Source: Actinoallomurus bryophytorum (GTDB lineage Bacteria > Actinomycetota > Actinomycetes > Streptosporangiales > Streptosporangiaceae). From it: a stretch of 64,000 nt of DNA. The notes below the pieces were generated by a model, which made no database searches, had not been told where the DNA came from, and saw only the letters and a list, made by a program, of their open reading frames with translations. The stretch spans positions 868,001-932,000 of the forward strand of contig NZ_VFOZ01000001.1 of assembly GCF_006716425.1 (NCBI RefSeq), in the 5' to 3' direction. The translations under genes were made by a program, and so were the position numbers. Below, piece after piece: positions 56,955 through 64,000 of this stretch (position 1 is its first letter; every line of letters starts with the position of its first letter).

Positions 56955-59552
56955 TTACCGCAGGTCGCCGTTGGTCATTCCGGTCGGGGCCGGGGGAAGG
57001 GCGACCAGGCCCATCTCCGCCCTCGACGCGAACAGCTCGTGCTTGGGCACGACGCGGACGCTATAGCCGAAGGCGCCCGGCCGGTTGAGGGGGACCTCGC
57101 CCGCGTAGCGCAGCCGGCCGCCGTCGACGTTCTCGACCTGGGTCAGCTCGAGGTAGGACGGGTCGACCAGCGTGTCGGTCTCCCCGACCCGGCCGTACAC
57201 GACCTCCACCGCGACGTCGGAGGGTTCGAGGCCGCCCAGCTCGACCGTCGCACGTACGGTGAGGCCGGTACCCAGCTGCGGGCTCTGCCCGGCACCGCTG
57301 GACTCGACGTGCTCGACCGTGACGTTCTGCCACAGTTTGGCCACGCGCAGCTTCCACGCGGCCACGGACTTCGCGGCCGCGTGCTCGTCGGCGGCCAGCA
57401 GCCGCCCGGAGACCGCGGCGGGCGCGTACAGGTCCAGGACGTAGTCGCGGAGCATGCGCCCGGCCAGCACCTTCGGGCCCAGAGAGGCCAGGGTGTGCTT
57501 GACCATCTCCAGCCAGCGGCGCGGCAGGCCGTCCGCGGCACGGTCGTAGAACAGCGCCGCGACGTGGTCCTCGATCAGCTCGTACAGGGCGTTCGCCTCG
57601 ACGTCGTCACGGCGGTCCGGGTCGGCGGCGCGGTCGGCCGACGGGATCGACCAGCCGTTGTTGCCGTCGAACCACTCATCCCACCAGCCGTCGCGGATCG
57701 ACAGGTTGAGCCCGCCGTTCAGCGCGGCCTTCATGCCGGACGTGCCGCAGGCCTCCAGCGGGCGGAGCGGGTTGTTCATCCACACGTCGCAGCCCTGGAC
57801 CAGCGACTGGCCGAGCGCCATGTCGTAGTCGGGCAGGAAGACGATCCGGTGGCGTACGGCGGGGTCGTCGGTGAACCGGACGATGTCCTGGATCAGCCGC
57901 TTGCCGCCCTCGTCGGCCGGGTGCGCCTTGCCGGCGATGATGATCTGCACCGGCCGCTCGGGGTCGAGCAGGAACGACTTGAGCCGCTCGGGGTCGCGCA
58001 GCATCAGGGTGAGCCGCTTGTAAGACGGCACGCGGCGGGCGAAGCCGAAGGTCAGCACGTCCGGGTCGAGGACGTCGTCGATCCAGGTCAGCTCGGCGTC
58101 GCTGGCGCCGCGCTGGTGCCAGGACTCCCGCAGGCGACGGCGGGCGTCGAGCACGAGGCGTTCGCGCAGCGTACGGCGGATGCGCCAGATCTCCGGCTCG
58201 GCGACCTTGGCGACGGCGTCCCAGCCCTTGCCGTCCTCGACGACGCCGGGCAGCTCGCGCCGGGCGAGCTCGATGACCTCAGGGGCCACCCAGGTCTCGG
58301 CGTGCACGCCGTTGGTGATCGAGCCGATCGGCACCTCTTCGGTGTCGAAGCCCGGCCACAGGCCGCCGAACATCTCCCGGCTGACGGCGCCGTGCAGCAC
58401 CGAGACGCCGTTCACGCGCTGCGCCAGGCGCATGCCCATGACGGCCATGTTGAAGACGTCGGGGTCGCCCTCGTCGTAGGTCTCCGCGCCGAGTGCCAGG
58501 ATCCGGTCGGTCGAGACGCTGGCGGCCTCGTTGTCGGTGCCGAAGTACTTCTTGATCAGCTCACGGGGGAAGCGGTCGATGCCGGCCGGGACGGGCGTGT
58601 GCGTGGTGAACACCGTGCCGCCGCGGGCGGCCTCGACCGCCTCGTCGAAGGTCAGGCCCTTGTCGTCGATGTACTCCCGGATGCGCTCCAGGCCGAGGAA
58701 GCCGGCGTGGCCCTCGTTGGTGTGGAAGACCTCCGGCGCGGCGTGGCCGGTGGCCTGGCAGAACTCACGGATCGCCCGCACGCCGCCGATGCCGAGCAGC
58801 ATCTCCTGCAGCAGCCGATGGTCCGTTCCACCGCCGTACAGCCGGTCGGTCACGTCGCGCCCGGCCGGGGCGTTCTCCTCGACGTTGGAGTCGAGGAGGA
58901 GCAGCGGCACCCGCCCGACACTGGCCACCCAGACCTGCGCGTGCAGCTTCCCGCCGTCCGGGAGGCCCACGGCGACCCGTACCGGCGCCCCGCCCTGCTC
59001 GCGCAGCAGCGTCAGCGGCAGGCCGTCGGGGTCGACCGGGGGGTAGTGCTCCTGCTGCCACCCGTCCGGCGACAGCGACTGGGCGAAGTATCCGTGGCGG
59101 TAGAGCAGCCCGACCCCGATGATCGGCACGCCCAGGTCGCTCGCGGTCTTGAGGTGATCACCGGCGAGGATGCCGAGGCCACCGGAGTACTGCGGCAGCG
59201 CCGACGCGATGCCGTACTCGGGGGAGAAGTAGGCGATGGCCGACGGTACGTCGGACAGGCCCTGGTACCAGCGGGGGGCGGTGACGTACTCCCGTAGCTC
59301 CTCTACGGCGTCGCCGAGGGCACGCAGAAAGCGCCGATCGCCGGTCAGGGCGGTCAGGCGTTCGGCCGAGACCTCTCCGAGCAGTCGCATCGGATCATGG
59401 CGCGTCGTTTCCCAGAGCTCCGGATCGACCGATTCGAACAGGTCGAGCGTCTCAGGGTGCCATGACCAGCGCAGGTTGAGGACGAGCTCTTCGAGCGGCT
59501 GAAGCGGCTCGGGCAGTACCGTGCGTACGGTGAATCTCCGGATGGCCTTCAC
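56955..59552 (-). CDS. glgP: Alpha-glucan phosphorylase
   Basis: An 865-residue PLP enzyme that releases glucose-1-phosphate from alpha-1,4-glucan. It starts MKAIRRFTVRTVLPEPLQPL, as in the actinobacterial GlgP type, and contains SPEYGIASALPQYSGGLGILAGDHLK (about residues 105-130), FHTNEGHAGFL, GSITNGVHAETW, and the PLP-binding Lys near 608 in ACGTSGMKAALNGG. The GTG at 59552 is chosen; an upstream ATG would add 10 residues. It is divergent from glgE, as in M. tuberculosis (Rv1328 and Rv1327c, from memory). A terminator lies just after it. Confidence 0.95.
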   Translation of the reverse strand: MKAIRRFTVRTVLPEPLQPLEELVLNLRWSWHPETLDLFESVDPELWETTRHDPMRLLGEVSAERLTALTGDRRFLRALGDAVEELREYVTAPRWYQGLSDVPSAIAYFSPEYGIASALPQYSGGLGILAGDHLKTASDLGVPIIGVGLLYRHGYFAQSLSPDGWQQEHYPPVDPDGLPLTLLREQGGAPVRVAVGLPDGGKLHAQVWVASVGRVPLLLLDSNVEENAPAGRDVTDRLYGGGTDHRLLQEMLLGIGGVRAIREFCQATGHAAPEVFHTNEGHAGFLGLERIREYIDDKGLTFDEAVEAARGGTVFTTHTPVPAGIDRFPRELIKKYFGTDNEAASVSTDRILALGAETYDEGDPDVFNMAVMGMRLAQRVNGVSVLHGAVSREMFGGLWPGFDTEEVPIGSITNGVHAETWVAPEVIELARRELPGVVEDGKGWDAVAKVAEPEIWRIRRTLRERLVLDARRRLRESWHQRGASDAELTWIDDVLDPDVLTFGFARRVPSYKRLTLMLRDPERLKSFLLDPERPVQIIIAGKAHPADEGGKRLIQDIVRFTDDPAVRHRIVFLPDYDMALGQSLVQGCDVWMNNPLRPLEACGTSGMKAALNGGLNLSIRDGWWDEWFDGNNGWSIPSADRAADPDRRDDVEANALYELIEDHVAALFYDRAADGLPRRWLEMVKHTLASLGPKVLAGRMLRDYVLDLYAPAAVSGRLLAADEHAAAKSVAAWKLRVAKLWQNVTVEHVESSGAGQSPQLGTGLTVRATVELGGLEPSDVAVEVVYGRVGETDTLVDPSYLELTQVENVDGGRLRYAGEVPLNRPGAFGYSVRVVPKHELFASRAEMGLVALPPAPTGMTNGDLR

Positions 59553-60055
59553 GTGGCGCGACACTAATCGGTAGGGGGCCATGCTCGCGACCCAAATCCG
59601 CACAGCCGCCCACACCTTGGACCTATGTTTGCCGCTCCGGGACGGCCAAAAGCCCGAGAGTGCGAAGTTCGTCCAGGAGTGCAAGCATGAGACGAGTGCC
59701 ACCGGGCAGATCCTCGGTGACCACCAGCGAGCGACACCGGCCGTCACGTCCACGAGGTGCGGGGTGCTCGCGCCCCCGCCGTACCATCGTTGCAGGCGAG
59801 AACACGAATCCGGCCCCCTGGTGGACCGCCGGCCTCCGTCGGGATCGCCCGGTACCACCGACGTGCAGAGATACCCCCCGATCATGAAAAGCGACAATTC
59901 TCCCGTTTCGCACGCGGGAGATTGGCAACGGAGACCATATGCGCGAGCCTTCGCCGAGCCCCCGGCTCCCCCGCGGCGACACGGGCGGTCAAGATAGATC
60001 ATTTATTTCGGAAGACGAGGTTGATCCCGCCCCCTCGTCGGTACGCTCGCCAGCG
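59553..60055. other. 503-bp divergent glgP-glgE intergenic region
   Basis: It must hold the promoters of both glucan operons. I see no clear palindrome or tRNA. A minus-strand 54-residue open frame at 59623-59787 (MVRRGREHPAPRGRDG...) has some coding character, with RCRSLVVTEDLPGGTRL, but no ribosome-binding site or family, so it is not listed as a gene. The region near 59880-60000 is AT-richer than its neighbours (AAAAGCGACAATTCTCCCG, ATAGATCATTTATTTCGG), as expected for a glgE promoter. Confidence 0.5.
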
Positions 60056-62049
60056 ATGATCGGACGTATTCCCATTCTCGACGTGCAGCCGGTGGTCGAC
60101 TGCGGTCGGTGGCCCGCGAAGGCCGTCCCCGACGAGACCTTCGAGGTCGGCGCCACCGTGTTCCGCGAGGGGCACGAGATGCTGGGTGCCGGTGTCGTGC
60201 TGCGCGATCCGGAGGGCGGCAGCGGACCGCTCGCGCGCCTGCGCGAGGTCACCCCGGGCACCGACCGGTACGCCGCGGAGGTCACCCCCTCCTCGACCGG
60301 CCTGTGGCACTTCAGGGTGGAGGCGTGGGGCGACCCGATCGCGCACTGGTGGCACGACGCGGCCATCAAGATCCCCCGCGGGCAGGACACCGAGCTGATG
60401 CTCGAGGAGGGCGCGCGGCTGTTCGAGCGCGTGGTCAAGGACGTGCCCAAGGGCGAACGCTCGGTGATCAAGGGCGTGATCCGCGCGCTCCGCGAGATCG
60501 CGATCCCGGCGATCATGCGCTTCGAGGCGGCGGACGCGCCCGAGGTCCACGAGCTGCTCGAGCGGTATCCCCTGCGCGAGCACGTGACGGTGACCGACTG
60601 GCATCCGCTGCTCGTCCAGCGCGAACGGGCGCTGTACGGCTCCTGGTACGAGCTGTTCCCACGCTCGGAGGGGGCGACGCATGATCCGATGGGGCGGCGC
60701 GCACCGCAGTCGGGAACGTTCCGAAGTGCGATGAAACGGCTGCCCGCCGTCGCCGAGATGGGCTTCGACGTCGTCTACCTGCCGCCGATCCACCCGATCG
60801 GCACCCAGTTCCGCAAGGGCCCGAACAACACGCTGCACGCCGAGGCGCACGATCCCGGCTCGCCGTGGGCGATCGGCTCGGAGGACGGCGGGCACGACGC
60901 GATCCACAAGGCGCTCGGCGGCTTCGCCGACTTCGACGCCTTCGTCGACTACGCCAAGAACCTCGGCATGGAGGTCGCGCTCGACCTGGCGTTGCAGTGC
61001 TCACCGGACCACCCGTGGGTCAAGGAGCACCCCGAGTGGTTCACCACGCGGGCCGACGGGTCGATCGCGTACGCCGAGAACCCTCCCAAGAAGTACCAGG
61101 ACATCTACCCGCTCAACTTCGACAACGACCCCGAGGGCATCTACCGCGAGGTCGAGCGCGTCGTACGGCTGTGGATGGACCACGGCGTACGGATCTTCCG
61201 GGTGGACAACCCGCACACCAAGCCGGTGGCGTTCTGGGAGCGGCTGCTGGGCAGCATCGCCGAGACCGACCCCGACGTGCTGTTCCTCGCCGAGGCGTTC
61301 ACCAAGCCGGCGATGATGCACACGCTCGGCAAGATCGGCTTCCACCAGTCCTACACCTACTTCACCTGGCGTAACAGCAAGGACGAGCTGGAGGACTACC
61401 TCCGCGAGCTGTCCGGTCCGGCCTCGCCGTACATGCGGCCGAACTTCTTCGTCAACACCCCCGACATCCTGCATGAGTACCTGCAACACGGCGGTCCGCC
61501 CGCGTTCACGGTGCGTGCCGTCCTCGCCTCGATGCTCGCCCCGGCCTGGGGCGTCTACTCCGGCTTCGAGCTGTTCGAGAACACTCCGGTGCGCCCGGGC
61601 AGCGAGGAGTACCGCGACTCGGAGAAGTACCAGTATCGGCCGCGCGACTGGGAGGCGGCCGAGCGTGAGGGCCGGAGTCTCGTGCCGCTCATCTCAACTC
61701 TCAACTCTTTGCGAAGAGCGCATCCCGCGCTGCGCAGGTTGCGTAATCTACGGTTCCATAACGTCGACCAGCCAGAGCTGATCTGCTTCTCCAAACGCGT
61801 GCCTCCGGCCGGCGGGAACACCGCGGACCCCGGAGACGTGGTGCTGGTCGTCGTCAACCTGAACCCACATCAGGCCCGTGAGGCGACCGTCTATCTGGAC
61901 ATGCCGGCACTCGGTCTCGATTGGGCGGATCAGCTCGTCGTCACCGATGAGCTGTCCGGTGAGTCGTACACCTGGGGCCAGGCGAACTACGTGCGCCTCG
62001 ACCCGCACACCCAGTCAGCACACATCTTCACGGTTTCGAGAGGCGAGAG

Positions 62050-62053
<4 letters not shown>
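60056..62053 (+). CDS. glgE: Alpha-1,4-glucan:maltose-1-phosphate maltosyltransferase GlgE
   Basis: A 665-residue GH13_3 enzyme that adds maltose from maltose-1-phosphate to alpha-1,4-glucan. It starts [22 protein letters not shown], the GlgE-specific N-terminus. The catalytic features are the nucleophile Asp near 383 ([11 protein letters not shown]), the acid Glu near 412 (FLAEAFTKP), and [13 protein letters not shown]. The ATG at 60056 is chosen on homology. Its stop overlaps treS by 4 bp (TTGA). It is the key enzyme of the GlgE pathway, and its substrate is made by the two genes that follow. Confidence 0.96.
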
Positions 62054-63783
<1,730 letters not shown>

Positions 63784-63826
63784 CCATGTGGACCAGGCAG
63801 GTGGAACAGGCGAGGTGACGTAGCCA

Positions 63827-64000
63827 GTGCGGCTGTCCGAACGACTCGACGATCTGATCGCGGATTGGCTTCCGCGCCAGCGGTGGTTCGCTGGCAAGGA
63901 CCGTGACATCGACGACGTCTCGGTCGTGATCGAGACGGAGCTGGTCGAGGGTGATCCGGCGCTGCATCACGTCGTCATCGCCGTACGCCAGGGCGAGCAG
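63827..64000 (+). CDS. mak: Maltokinase, N-terminus only (cut by window)
   Basis: The first 58 residues of an ATP-dependent maltose kinase: MRLSERLDDLIADWLPRQ, then RWFAGKDR, the hallmark of the maltokinase N-lobe. It lies 43 bp after treS in the same direction. Its product, maltose-1-phosphate, feeds GlgE. The GTG at 63827 is the likely start. glgB would be expected further on, outside the window. Confidence 0.9.
   Translation, partial: MRLSERLDDLIADWLPRQRWFAGKDRDIDDVSVVIETELVEGDPALHHVVIAVRQGEQ

Noticed and set aside
59623..59787. 54-residue minus-strand frame in the glgP-glgE gap
   Set aside because: It has no ribosome-binding site, no recognisable family and lies in a promoter region.

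Overview
The window is GC-rich actinobacterial DNA, with GTG and TTG starts, F420-type oxidoreductases, PASTA-less Ser/Thr kinases, a Scr1/DUF397 regulator pair, a Streptomyces-style type VII secretion (T7SS) locus and the GlgE trehalose/glucan pathway. The most likely source is a Streptosporangiales member such as Thermomonosporaceae, but no rRNA or tRNA is present to prove it. There is no sign of phage, insertion sequence, plasmid or CRISPR array. Both ends cut genes: gatA at the left and maltokinase at the right.

Region 1 (1-16.3 kb) holds housekeeping genes, mostly on the minus strand: gatC-gatA, a GGDEF/EAL protein, ligA, a MetE-like protein, a luciferase-like oxidoreductase, mnmA, a cysteine desulfurase and etfB-etfA. 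From memory, this order resembles the M. tuberculosis Rv3011c-Rv3029c neighbourhood. It is interrupted by a plus-strand DUF695-like gene, a TetR/MFS pair with an operator-like palindrome, and a cupin.

Region 2 (16.5-23.2 kb) is a minus-strand array of three Ser/Thr protein kinases plus a stand-alone membrane protein. The stand-alone protein carries the same C-terminal membrane module as two of the kinases. A DUF885 peptidase-like gene is divergent from the array.

Region 3 (24.9-41 kb) is a T7SS locus in two arms. The minus arm encodes two small WXG/ESAT-like proteins, a 760-residue polymorphic toxin with a WQG N-terminal domain and an RNase-like C-terminus, two putative immunity proteins sharing an HWWW-ended module, and a proline-rich MinD/EspI-like ATPase. 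The plus arm encodes two ESAT-6-like proteins, a membrane-anchored protein whose outer domain looks like an inactivated TNT (NAD glycohydrolase) domain, EccD, a three-ATPase EccC and two accessory proteins. I see no EccB, EccE or mycosin, so the TNT-like protein may be a structural part of the machine.

Region 4 (41-56.9 kb) is mixed: a YbaK deacylase, an M55 aminopeptidase whose ribosome-binding site lies inside a hairpin, a 1,119-residue secreted phosphodiester glycosidase/metallophosphoesterase, a Scr1-type regulator with a 57-residue DUF397 partner, a three-gene YbjQ-like cluster, an enoyl-CoA hydratase, a SNF2 helicase coupled to a SWIM zinc-finger protein, and secreted or anchored proteins of unknown role.

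Region 5 (56.9-64 kb) is glucan metabolism: glgP, divergent from glgE-treS-mak. TreS and maltokinase would make maltose-1-phosphate from trehalose, GlgE would polymerise it, and GlgP would degrade the glucan.
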